From assembly GCF_032854445.1 (NCBI RefSeq), contig NC_088300.1:31107608-31171607 (forward strand): a stretch of 64,000 nt of DNA. Reading direction: 5' to 3'. The position numbers and the translations under genes are program-made. This DNA is from Liolophura sinensis. Its lineage: Eukaryota > Mollusca > Polyplacophora > Chitonida > Chitonidae. The notes below the pieces were generated by a model. It saw only the letters and a program-made list of their open reading frames with translations, did not search any database and had not been told where the DNA came from. Below, piece after piece: positions 50,812 through 62,276 of the stretch. The number at the start of each line of letters is the position of its first letter. Position 1 is the stretch's first letter.

Positions 50812-53640
50812 CTGTTTTCCTTCCTTCACACACGGAGAATAGGAATTATGCATTTTTGCTTTACAATTATAGTCTCAATCACTTTTGAAAAAAAAACATA
50901 GCTGTTGTCGGTTAGTGACAGAAAGCGATCCAAAATTGAGAATCCACGAGGACTGGTTGGAAGTCATCCATATTGCGCAGGTGTGAGAGATATTTTAATT
51001 GTCAGGGGTTGACGGTTGAAGACGACGGAAAGCGGGTATTCAAGAACTTGGAGTAAATACCTTTATTTTTTCAGACGTGCAGTTTGTTGTCTAACATTTG
51101 AGTTTGCAGTATAGAATTAGCAAGCAAAATTTATTAGCTGAACATCAGTACACGACTGTGAAAAAAAAAAAATCTCAACCTACTTAACAACACTTGTGCT
51201 ACTCTGAATGTTTTGGAATAACTATGACTACAGAGGTTTTGATTATTACATATTTTATGCCTACGTTATGTATTAAGATATGTTTTAGTTGGCGTTTAAA
51301 TGGGAAAAATCTGCCTTGACAAGTGGTTTTTCTGAAACCTAAGACAGAGCAAAATCCATGCTGAATCGTTTTCTACACCTGATGCCAGGTAAATGAAAGA
51401 CGAGAAAAACATGCATCATTTTCCACCTTGAGTACCAGAAATAAATTTCTCAAATTGTTAATTTTCGGCCAGGGGTGAGATGTGTGTCTCGCCTTCATCA
51501 GTTTACAACAGGTAATATATCTTCTTTGCCAGTGGTATTCTCTCTCGATCCCGAAGCCAAGTTCACTGTGTATCGCTCAGCACGTCGTCTCCTATTTCAT
51601 CTCAGCTTGTCAAATTGGCAAGAAAATTTCCATCTTGCGCTAAAAAAAATTAATGGTGGAATTGTGAAAGTGGTTAAGGAAACATGGCACCGTCCTTCTT
51701 CTGCTATATAAACAAGCCTTGTGTAATTGCTATAGTGTCAACTATCTGGCTACCTGATCTATCATCATCTTAAGTGAAACTGTCCAGCACTGGGTAGCAC
51801 AATTCCTGCTGTACACGTTTAAGGAGAATAGCAAGAACTGTTCATGTCTTGAAAACAGTTTATCTGTACTGCATTTATGTGTGTTTTACATACATGTATA
51901 ACTCATACGCTCGCTTTTAACAATAGCAATATTTATTTAGTTATTTAGTTATACGTTTTTTATTATATATTTATATAACGACGTAGTTTGATTCGTCGGC
52001 AGATAAAGTGTAGCAGATTTTTATATGTTTGATTGATTCATTGAGCTGTTGATTGAATTATTGATTGGTGATTGATTGATTGCCTGATTGATGATATAAC
52101 TGGATGGCTAATTTGCTAGCTAAACCGACTCGCAAATCTTTAAAACCCTGCTCTCCGTTTTTACGTATGGTCAGATTTCACAGTAAAGTTATTCCGCTTT
52201 CGAACATTATCTATATGCAAAGCCTCCATGGGCCAGTCCTCTTCATACAGTATTAGCATGTAATGCATGAGTTTCAAAGGTCGCCAAACAAAGGTGTCCT
52301 CAATGCCTTTAACGCTAATGTCTACAGCACAGGCTAGATCTGGATTCCGTACACTGTCTAATTGATTATCATGTGATGCAAGATGAGTATGAATTACAGT
52401 GATTAGTCCGCGATTAAACCAACAGAAAACACGACACTGCGATCTTCTCTTGCAAACGTTGTATTTGGAAAGTGAAATAAACAAAGCTATTAGCGTATGT
52501 GGTTCGGCCTTTAATTGTCCATTGTCAGGAATCGCTGGGCGGTTCTTCACCAGCCATCTCTGTATCAACAGAAATCTGAATCGATCTCAATATCTCGTCT
52601 TATTTTTCACCCGACTGGTGAGGAAAATACCTGTAGGCATTATTAACATGAATTTATCGTCTTTTAGCAATGTTGATTCAACACTTCTTGTTCGCATAAT
52701 GGAAAAATACCTTTTAGCATGGCGCCATATTCTATCCTGTCTAAATATCTCCATCGCTTATCTCTTGTCTCCTTCATCCAGCAGGTTGAAAGCAAAAATA
52801 ACACAATACCACGACTGAGTTGTTCTCTTCCTCTTTTTTCATCGTGAGCAGGAGATAAACATTGGAAAAACCACATCTTATCGTCAACAGTGCCTCTTAA
52901 TCCCTCGTGCCAAAAGAACTCACCAACATTAACTGCTTACATGCATGTGCATTAATGCTTAACGGTTAATGCTTTGTTTCAATCCCTGCATGATTGATGT
53001 ATGGAGTGTTCTCGTTTTATAGATGGCATCGTTTATGTATGTAAAGGTTTCTTTATAGCTGTGAAAATTCCGCTAAATTCTTTGATGACTTTCCATTACT
53101 GCTGTACTAATTTTACATTTTTTTTTTGAGCTATGAGACAAGTTTTCACGAACAGTTATACCTTTGCAAATCATGAATAAAACATCCTCACATCCAGCAG
53201 ATGATATATTTTCCTTGTATATTTATATGAAATCAGCATAGCCTGACTTTTCGTTGCCTGAACTGTCGATGGACAAATACCTCGGATGTTAGGTCTTGCA
53301 GGCGTCTCCTCGATGTTCCATTATAACATTCGGTGTTTAGCACCTTTTGAATCACTTTTTCACATTGGCAAACTCGGCTTTTATCATCATACGTTTTAGC
53401 TGCTTGATTTTTGAACATTATGATTTCATTTTAAAGATTTTCTTTTTTAGCTTATACATATAAATATACACGTAGCCTGTAGCACGTGCAATAGCGATTT
53501 GTTTTAATACACAAACAAAAATTATATAAATTTACAAATGTCCTCTTTATACGATGTAAACATTCGGAATTTTCCATATAAGACAAATAGGACTTTGACA
53601 AATAATATATGTAAATGAGGTTTACAGAACGCATTCAAAA
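50812..53640. other. intergenic, no gene seen
   Basis: AT-rich unique DNA with a degenerate GATT-rich stretch at 52030-52094 (gattgatt repeats). Open frames at 52161-52568 (-) and 52399-52818 (+) overlap and have no family resemblance. Confidence 0.5.
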
Positions 53641-55030
53641 TCAGTCCTCAAGAACAGGAGAGCTACATGCTTTCTCGAGGGAAATCACGTCAACACCTTA
53701 AAGCCCATATCGAATAGCCAGGCTGTTTTGTGGGCGAAGCTTTTAGACCAAAAGGGTGAGAAGATAGTGGTATTTACAGAACAATCTTGTCTTGCCGTCC
53801 ACTACGAGGAGTACGCGGGATGACTCCTTCCCAAGACCGGTTTCTCATTTTTGTCCAACCTCACGTAAGTTTAGACAGCCTTGGTGGATCACTTCAGATC
53901 TGACTGTTGACGTTTCCAGGACACGGCGTTTTCCCTGGACATTTCCGCCTTGAATTAAACCACTTCACAGATAATTCACCAGCAGGTCCTGTTTTCTACA
54001 TGTCACGTGGGGTTATTTGGAATCGCGGAGGATGAAAGAAAAAAAAAGAATAGCAAAATATGCGTGCCATCCTTGTGCCAGCCGCAGTTTCATTTGCTTT
54101 GGTATGCGTTTAATAACGCGACTTCTGATATTTGCAGTTTTCGCTACGCCTTTGATATAATAAGATATGTGGTTACATATACTACATCATGAACAAAGTA
54201 CAGGAAACGGGGTTTATTCCATATCGTCTCGCGACGGGTTCAGAATGCAAAGTTCCCGGATGCGATGCCGCCGCTCTTAGGCCGAGTAAAATGGCGAATT
54301 ATCGCTCGTGTCTGGACATATTTATTGTCGATGTCTTTAAAACGCCGTCCCTTGAAACAAACGGATAAACGTGATTTTCTTGTGTTTTGGGCGTTGCTCT
54401 TCAGCCACGGTATTGATTGCGTTTGGCTCTGCATGTCTAATGGTTCGCAAGTTCCTCCAGGAAACATCGCAGACTCGCTTCCCATATCTATGATGTCTCG
54501 GCCAGCGACGGTTGACATCGAGTGGCAAAACGTGTCCGCTAATTGCTATGAGGAAAAGATACGATTTGTGTTTCCTTAAAATTAAGAACGCGGCATTGAG
54601 ATGACTTCTGTGTTTGCTTTATTGATGGAAACTTGGGGTCCAATTAACAAGACTCTGGGGTCAACACGTCGGCTTGCCACCTTTGTGCGAGCACAAGAGA
54701 TCCACGAGCTAAAGAACGATTCTTTTAGCAGTTCTTTGATTTCTCTTATTTTCTTTTGTTTCGAGTAAAAAGCTCAAGTCAGTCCGCTCTCAAAAGCGGA
54801 CAAAGTGGCGATGTTTTGTTTTGTGGTACCATACATTGCGTCTGCTCGATACGTCACAAGCGATGTTAGATTGTGAACAAACGGAGATTTTTCTCAAGCC
54901 AGACAGTTCGTGACGATCATGCCTTGCTAGGTTCTCCGAGTATAGGTCTAACGAGAAACCATCCCCTTTGCACTATGGACTCTGTTCTCCATAAGTATCG
55001 GGAATGAGCGTACCATGCATTTGTTCCTTT
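53641..55030. promoter_or_regulatory. unique GC-balanced island, candidate distal regulatory block
   Basis: About 1.4 kb of high-complexity sequence without microsatellite or SINE, set in AT-rich DNA. Frames are open on both strands at 54240-54579, but neither translation resembles a known family. It could be a conserved non-coding element or, less likely, an unrecognised exon. Confidence 0.2.
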
Positions 55031-55508
55031 CTTGCATATTGAAGATTTCCTTTCATGTTTCTGGGTTTAATTAACCCAGCCTTATTCTGTCGATTCTTTT
55101 AAAATCGTCGATTGTTAGGTGTACACCCCGTGACAAGGTGAATAAAATGCTGAAAACGTGTAGTCGTAGCGATAATATAAAATCAATCCTTTTCTGCGTG
55201 TATAACTTGATAAAACACTCATGCGGTCAAGATAATGAAGAAATATTCGAACTCCTTCCTAACTATACTTGTTGTGTAGGGTTCACATACACAGTATACT
55301 GTTCTTTTACTTAATCATTTCTGACCAAAACTCTTGTAGTATAGGCATGTAAATGCATGAAAAATCTATTTTTATGTCTTATATAAAAAGGACTTTGTGT
55401 TCACTGAAAGAAACAGGGGTCGCTTTAAAAAAATTTCTATATAGAGAGCAGCCACTTTTGTTTGGCAGGTCCTTGGGCCCTCACCTTACATGAGACTTAA
55501 CCGCCCCG

Positions 55509-55528
55509 CCCCCCCCCCCCCCCCCCCC
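55509..55528. repeat. poly-C run
   Basis: Twenty consecutive C, with further C-rich sequence just before. Confidence 0.9.
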
Positions 55529-55953
55529 AACAATTCCCCCCAGCTTTGGAACTGGTTCCGCTGTCATAAATAAATACTCGGAACGCAAGAAAGTAATATC
55601 AACCAGATATATTTCCAAAATAACAGTATGTCCTAATAAAGAAAATGTACATGTTTAAGATTCAGACCAGATAACAGTATCATCCAGGCAGGTCAAAAAG
55701 CAAAATAATATATCTCAGTCACGCTTTAATTACATTCCTTCATACATTGTATGTCGACATATGGGGGTATGCCGATGAACAGCATTAACGAAGAGCATTA
55801 ACGAACAGCATTAATGCTTATTTCCATCAAAAGAAACCGTAAATCAAGACAATACAGCGAACAGACGCCAGTAAAATGTGTCATGCGGCAAAATGGGAGA
55901 AGCTTGAAAATGAATAAATGCCTGTCGTTTAACCACCAGTGCTTTTCTCGGAA

Positions 55954-56046
55954 TTTGCAAGGCTATCATGATGACTTTGATATGTTTGCAAGGCTTACAT
56001 GATGACTTTGATATGTTTGCAAGGCTTACATGATGACTTTGATATG
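55954..56046. repeat. 31-bp tandem repeat, 3 copies
   Basis: tttgcaaggct.. units start at 55954, 55985 and 56016; copies differ at only a few bases. Confidence 0.9.
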
Positions 56047-56554
56047 TTTGAAAGGTTGATGGTGTGATCTATAACGATTCTAACCTGCTATATTCCTACA
56101 GTAATATTTGTCATTACCACATACAGTATACTCTTAGTATCATTAGACAAACTATAGTTTTTCTCCCGTCTAATACCTCTATAGTGACATAGTTGCAATA
56201 TAAACATAGCGAAACTAGTGCAATTAGGGAAATTAAACCATTGTTTTGACAATGTTTGCGTTTCTGGCACTTCATGAAGCACATTACTTGTTGAATTAAT
56301 AGATTTTAAGAATGTAAGATATTTCAGTTATATGTACAGTTATACGAAGTGGGGAGGCGCTAGGCCCAATTGTTCAAAGGTGTATTAGCTAATACCGGTA
56401 TTAAGTCTTATTATATATTAACAATTTTATCCAAACCCATGCATCAACCAAAACAGTTCTATAGAGACCAAATGAACCAGCGGCAGATTTAATCAAACAG
56501 TGTTACAATGTTAGTTTTTGGGCAAAACTGAAGACTTGCCTTAAAATTAAATCA
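56047..56554. other. intergenic, no gene seen
   Basis: AT-rich unique sequence; no structure recognised. Confidence 0.6.
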
Positions 56555-56692
56555 ACTTGTGGATGATCGTGGGTTTTCCCCCGGGCTCTGTCCGTATTCC
56601 TCCCAACATAATGACAGCTACCATCGTATAAGTGAAATATTCTTGAGTACGGCGTAAAACACCAATCAAATAAATAAATAAAGTTAAATCTG
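56555..56692 (+). mobile_element. SINE copy, 5'-truncated, well-preserved 3' end
   Basis: 'gtgggttttcccccgggctc' through 'gtataagtgaaatattcttg', 'agtacggcgtaaaacaccaa' and tail tcaaataaataaataaa. The 3' end is the cleanest of the family in this window. Confidence 0.9.
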
Positions 56693-58870
56693 GTGTTAAG
56701 TCTTGAACAATTTTTAACTACTGGGGTCTGATTAATATCTCAGGTCAAGACAAGAAAAGGCTTCAAGAAAAGTTTACTGCAGTCGTTAAATGTGACTGAA
56801 CCTGTTTAAATTCATATATTTACACATTTAGCGGTCCATTTGTCAAGCCACTTGTAGATCTAAGTAAGTCCAATGACCTTTGCCGACTGCGAGGTCAAGC
56901 TTTTCTGCAACTTTTCTTTGGCACCCATGCAGGAAGACAGCATCCCAACTGATCATTCACGACATGAAAACGAAACGACATCTACCAGCTGTAAACTTTG
57001 GGTCAATTTTTGACTGCCATTTAGAGTTCAGTTTTTGCTAACAGTAACATATTATTCAGACCCAGTCAGGAAAAAAGCGCTATGTTATTCTCTAAAACAA
57101 TACCAACACGTCTCGCATGAACGTTTCTCACTTATGCAGCCGAATCTGAACTGAAAACGCTCTTTAACGCATCTTTTGTTGTTATGTGATTACACAACAG
57201 CTTGTCTACCGAACTAAACAATAAACTGGCCTTTTTTTTTTTTTTTTAGCATAATGACCCTCTACTCTCAGGCACGCGCCATGTGGAGAGTCTCCTCCTG
57301 CTGATTCAGTATAGATGTATAGATGTGCACTCGGGAACACGGCAGCAGATACTCCAGAATCCCCTTTACCGTCAGCTATGCTGATCTGCGCGTGTGTATC
57401 ATTTGTACACTTGGACTAGCTGTGAGGAAAGTACAAAACATTTTGTGGATATTATTCAAATAGACTTCTCTTCATAATTGGAGGATATCGGGCAGTGTTC
57501 TCTCTGACTAATTATATGAACGGGTTGTGTGTTTATACTGGCGAGACACTCAGTATAATGGCGGCTATCGCTGAGTTGTGGCAAGATGGAGAGGCTTGAG
57601 GACGGCAGCACTCCACGCACAATAGATCAAGTGAGAATCATCAGTGTCGTATTTTATGAATCCTTCTGAGCCGCGTGTGACATTTTCAAATTTTACAATA
57701 CTCGTCTCTGGCGGTCACGTGGCACGCGGTTCCAAGCCGCCTGCTTTTCAAAGAAATTACCCGCAAACCGCAGATCTGCCTTCTGGCTAGCTTCTTGAAC
57801 GGTTAAGTATGATCGCCGCGACGACTTTCCAAGTTAATCGTCCATTGAAAAGTAATTCCCTTAATCAAATGACGGATACCTGAAATTCGATCGCCGGCGT
57901 CTCATTTCAGACGAGGAACATTAAGCACTCGTGTCCAGATGAACGCCTCGTGATCGAAACACTTAAATTTCTTTTACGATAATCACAAAAATTTTCCCGA
58001 ATTAGGAGTTATGACAATTTCGGGGGTATCACAAGAACGCAGCATTTCTCCGCAATAAGATAATAACAATACCGATGACGCAAGCGCAGGGTTTCTCCCA
58101 AGCAAGCGCTGTATCCGTCTAATTTCTCGATAAAATCGGAGATAACGAACTTTTAGATCTGGCTTGGGGAGTCTCAAGGATCTCATTTCCGCTGTAATCC
58201 ACACATCAGTGCTGCCGTTTAAGAATATAACGAGAAATGCCTTTCCCCTAAGCTCTGTTAATACTGTTAGAGTCTTTAAACTTTTTCACGACTAACTCTA
58301 AAATTAGGCGGTTTTCGACGTTTCTTCTTAACAGCTTGTCCGCTTTTCTTGTTCCCAAGACAAATTAGCCCGTGAGAGAGGCGGCTATAATTGGCCTGTT
58401 GGCGATGAGTCCTGTGCGCTGAGACGGCAATAATCTCATTAGACGGAATTGACTTCGGAATTCGAAAGAGGTTTATGGGTGGCAGGATGACATTTAAGCG
58501 GAATTTGACGCATATTGTTCCGAACTGTCTTAACGGCAGAAGATGTTGTCTGTGTGTTGACTGACATGGATTAGCAATGGCCTATACAAGTTAGAACTGG
58601 CGACACAGCGGTTTACATGGGGGCGCAAATGGAGCAAGTCCGTGTCTCCTATATATATCCTGCTAGTGGTCACTGTTCAATCATTAGTGACATAAGTAAT
58701 GGATATATCAGACAAACAATTGGCTATCTGTATGATTCCTGCAGTTAATTATACGAGTAAATAAGATGTACATAAATATATGAAGAAACAGGCAGGTTGA
58801 TAAAACTAACGATATATTTAAATGTCTTAATTAAAGAGAAAAGGGTTGGTAGTTTGTGTGGCTTGCTGAC
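56693..58870. other. intergenic; unique island at about 57.3-58.6 kb
   Basis: No gene seen. From about 57.27 to 58.65 kb the DNA is GC-balanced, unique and rich in homeodomain-type cores (attag, taatt). A T18-type run is at about 57232-57248. A candidate distal regulatory element. Confidence 0.4.
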
Positions 58871-58998
58871 TGGCGCGAGAGTGGGGCGCCATGACCCAGG
58901 AACCTCTCACCAATGCGGTCGCTGTGAGTTCAAGTTCAGCTCATGCTGGCTTCTTCTCGAGCTGGAAGCTCTTCCAGCAACCTGAGAATGGTCTTAGG
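58871..58998 (+). mobile_element. SINE fragment with B-box
   Basis: 'tctcaccaatgcggtcgctg' and 'tgagttcaagttcagctcat' match the family from the end of the tRNA-like head through the first third of the body; the 3' body and tail are missing. Confidence 0.8.
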
Positions 58999-59142
58999 TA
59001 GCCATTTAACTTCAATCTTTTGGTTCGATAAGATTAGGGGATTTCACGTAAAATTTCATGTCAAATAATTTATTACCACCGTCTGTGAGCAATGTACAAA
59101 AAGCCATTACTTGACAATTTCTTTGTCATATTTTTGTGATGA

Positions 59143-59385
59143 TTTATTCTCCAAGAGGCAATAGACAAAGCAAATATTCCAGTAAGTGTTGCAGCTCATC
59201 AGGAATTAGCATATATTACATTCAGTGGACGTGACATCCCCAAAGGCGGGGAGAGGTTATTGACATGTAAATACGGTGAAGTGACTAACATTTCGCCCAG
59301 GACTAAGTTGTACATTTTGCTAGATTATCAAAGCTCTGGTGATCTTAAAAAGGTATTTGACGGTTTATTTTGTAAGATAGGATAA
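59143..59385 (+). other. exon-like open stretch without ATG, unidentified
   Basis: An 80-codon frame opens after a TGA at 59140 and runs to TAA (59383-59385) without a start codon. Its translation has a protein-like composition, with segments such as ANIPVSVAAHQELAYITF, SGRDIPKGGERLL and RTKLYILLDYQSSGDLKK. A pyrimidine-rich tract and AG precede it (59154-59157) and a possible donor (aaaag|gtattt) lies at 59353, so an internal exon of about 195 bp is conceivable. I do not recognise the family. It could equally be a decayed transposon fragment or chance. Confidence 0.2.
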
Positions 59386-60616
59386 TATGCTTCTGGGAAA
59401 ATGTAAGTTTCTGTTCCAAAAGTAATATTTTTAACATTTACTTGCCTCTAAAAATGTATTCAGTTTTGTGGGCAAAATTTTACCGTGATTGTAAACAAAC
59501 AAAATACATAAAACTTCGCTTATACATTTCAGACAGATGGTCAGCACCAATAATCCCTAATTTCAAACAGAATTTCCATCGTGTGAATAATTTCTTCTTT
59601 TTGTTAGTTTTTTTCCTTTTTTTTGTAAATCAATCCGATTAAATCGTGTTGCGGTAAGAGTGCTTACATTCGATCTACCTGGCTGTTCCCATCATGCACC
59701 GCCACAGGTAACCTGACTGTCCGTCTGTGGCTTACGTTGTTCGCTTAAGATTGGGGACACGTGACTTTAGTCCGTGAAACACGTGGCTAGCGACAGAATT
59801 TTTCTCGGAGACAAAACAAAGTACATTTATCATATTCAATCACTCTGATTACGTGCCTGTTACGGTGGTTGGTTTCATTTCCTCGTCGACTTTATTAATC
59901 AAACTTTTTCTCGGTGAATATGCACATGGCAGGTAGTTTCTCGTCATCTCCTATCCGCCATTGTTCCTTGTCTGTCAGTCTGAGGCCCGCCACGTGTGAG
60001 CCTCTCAAACCTTGGAATACAAACAAATCTCACCTTAGGCCCCCTCCATACATTCACATGTGTGAAGAAAAAACGCTCTTTGTGTGTTAATCGTAACAGG
60101 CACGAGGCCTAAAAATGTTCTGTTATATGACAGGTCTAACTTCACTGAAGTTAATCTGGTTTGTCCGTGAACATGTTGTGTTGTGAGTATGTTAGGACAT
60201 GCACAAAGCCTTTGGTGTTTCGTACTGAAAGCTGAAATTTGAACACATTTGTTTTAATGTTATATCGATGAGGAGATCAAAGTTTTAATTTCAAAGCTGG
60301 CTATAGATGTGGCATACGTCCATAGCTCGTTGATCCGTTAGCCTTTGGTGATCTTGTAAAACCATTGTCCGTTTCCGTTTACTGTATACAGGTTGGTCAG
60401 TTGCTGAGAAGTACAAGTCTCCATGGTGTTGGAGGATGGGGAACGTCCATGACTCATTCTGCCAAAATGTCGTTCCCGCCCCATCCAGTCAGTTTCTGAC
60501 CGTCTTCTGACCGAATCCAGTTTAAGTATGGAGTTTTCAGGTGTCAGTTCAAGAGCGATGATTTATTCCGGCCGCCCCGATTTCCCCCACCCTCCCCCCA
60601 CTGCACCATTAATAAA
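59386..60616. other. intergenic, no gene seen
   Basis: Unique sequence, GC-balanced at 59.65-60.06 kb. The part 60390-60540 may be a heavily decayed SINE body preceding the fragment at 60617. Confidence 0.45.
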
Positions 60617-60671
60617 ATAGGGGAGGCATTCTTGAGTATGGCGTATACAACACCAATGGAATAGATAAACA
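60617..60671 (+). mobile_element. SINE fragment, 3' end
   Basis: 'aggcattcttgagtatggcg' then tatacaacaccaatgg and a short AT-rich tail match the last 50 bases of the family. Confidence 0.6.
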
Positions 60672-60914
60672 AATCCATTTTTTTACACGGCATGTTTATG
60701 TTCTTTCGTGCGTGATCTTGGTTTCAATTTCTTTTTTCCCCTTAATTTTGTTATTACTTTATAATTCTTCTTTCGTTGTTACAGCTTATTTTCTATAGTC
60801 TATTTAAATTAATCATTTCGCTGGTGGTTTAGGTCGTACTTCAATTTTCCGTCACATCTCCGCGACTTTAGGTTTATATACCTTCATCTTGTCAAAGTAT
60901 CTGACAAGTCTCAA

Positions 60915-61022
60915 AGACGTAAAGCCGCAGTCTAGACAGCCGCAGTCGGGTTCGAACTCACGACACCGCTTGCAAGCTACAGTGTGCGCTCTACGAACCT
61001 AGACAGCCAAGACGCTCAGTGA
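60915..61022 (-). mobile_element. tRNA-like head of a SINE (or tRNA pseudogene), minus strand
   Basis: On the minus strand, an A-box-like 'tggctgtctaggttcgtaga' is followed by a B-box in 'gtgagttcgaacccgact' about 45 bases later, with a repeated 'gactgcggctgtctag' downstream. The order and spacing fit a pol III promoter. No clear family tail, and no clean cloverleaf by eye. Confidence 0.5.
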
Positions 61023-61680
61023 AGCAAACCTCACTTTACTTGATTATCAACGGCTAATATTGCTTGGCCCAAACGGATCATCCCAATTCCATATTCTATT
61101 GATTTTTTTCTACAAACTTTAGACTTTTCATGGCAGCGGAAGTCAACGGTGCGGAGATATATTATGGAATCTACATGTTAATCAGTGACAATACCTGTAT
61201 GTTACGTAATTGTATGGTGTGAATCGACGTCAGTATGATTAACGTACAAGTCTGCCTGCGTAATGTTGCAGGTGTGTTAGATGAAAACATTAAATATAAT
61301 CACATTATGTACCAAAGACGACATGTAGGCCTAATATGGTTGGAGCAATGGGGAATTCCCGATTAGTACAAAGACATATTACACGTTAAGTAGAAGATAC
61401 CAATCACCAGCGAATCAGTGTTCCCACAGCTATTTCGCAATTGACGCACCTGAAAATATTTCAAGTAGACGAACAGAGTAGACGACTTTTTTTTTTATTA
61501 AGGCTAACAACATTTATTTACTGTCAACGTTTCGGTCTGGGTTCCATAACCCCGTTACAAAGTGGAACATGTGTTAATCATGGGTATATAGCGGTTTAGA
61601 AAAGCGCGACGGAGACGTTGCCAAAAAATAGGCCTACTTAGTGAATGACGAAACTCAACGACTCCCAAATGCCGCTGATG
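61023..61680. other. intergenic, no gene seen
   Basis: Unique AT-rich sequence; no structure recognised. Confidence 0.6.
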
Positions 61681-61775
61681 TAAGTGGTTCCGTAAGTTGT
61701 AAGTAGTTTTGTAAGCTGTAAGTAGTTCCGTAAGCTGCAAGTGATTCCGTAAGTTGTCAGTTGTTCCTCAAGTTG
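61681..61775. repeat. 19-bp tandem repeat, 5 diverged copies
   Basis: Units of the form taagt.gttccgtaag.tg start at 61681, 61700, 61719, 61738 and 61757. Confidence 0.85.
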
Positions 61776-62186
61776 TCTAGACAATGAGTTTTGTCCCTAT
61801 TACAGATTTTGCATATACAGGTTTATATACCCGTACATACTGATGCATGTTTGTTATGTAACAATGCACGGTGTTATAGGTTTGAAACGGCAACATTAAA
61901 ACGGCATTTAATAAACAGAAAAATGTGCACAATTAATAACAAAAGTGTTTATCTTTTCTTACTGAACAATTTATAATAAATGCCATATGAAGAAGTGGCA
62001 TCTGTTAGATTTTGAGGAAATACCATATAATTTTCATTCCCCATGTTTTAAATACCAAAAGCGCTATACAATAATAGTATGACAGATGTAGGGTTCTGTA
62101 AGTGGTACAATGGTGTTTTCACTGTAGTTCTTTTAAATGGTGTCGTGTCAGATGTACACTGTACGTGCATTCCGCGGACTTTGTAC
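61776..62186. other. intergenic, no gene seen
   Basis: AT-rich unique sequence before the hairpin. Confidence 0.6.
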
Positions 62187-62276
62187 GCTCATAACATCAG
62201 CGGGTATACCTCGGCAGGCTTTCACGTCACTGGGGAGGCGAAAGCCTGCCGAGATATACACGCGGGTGTTATGAGC
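62187..62276. repeat. foldback hairpin, 37-bp arms with 16-nt loop
   Basis: Arms 62187-62223 and 62240-62276 are reverse complements at 33 of 37 positions (perfect over gctcataaca and tctcggcaggctttc-type ends; loop acgtcactggggaggc). Read as + strand RNA, one of the four differences becomes a G-U pair, leaving three single mismatches. The direct repeat cggact occurs on both sides (62174-62179 and 62280-62285). It may be a tiny foldback transposon remnant, an inverted duplication or a pre-miRNA-like hairpin. Confidence 0.85.

Noticed and set aside
52161-52818. Overlapping 135- and 139-codon frames on opposite strands
   Set aside because: Neither shows a family resemblance; mutually overlapping frames of this size occur by chance here.
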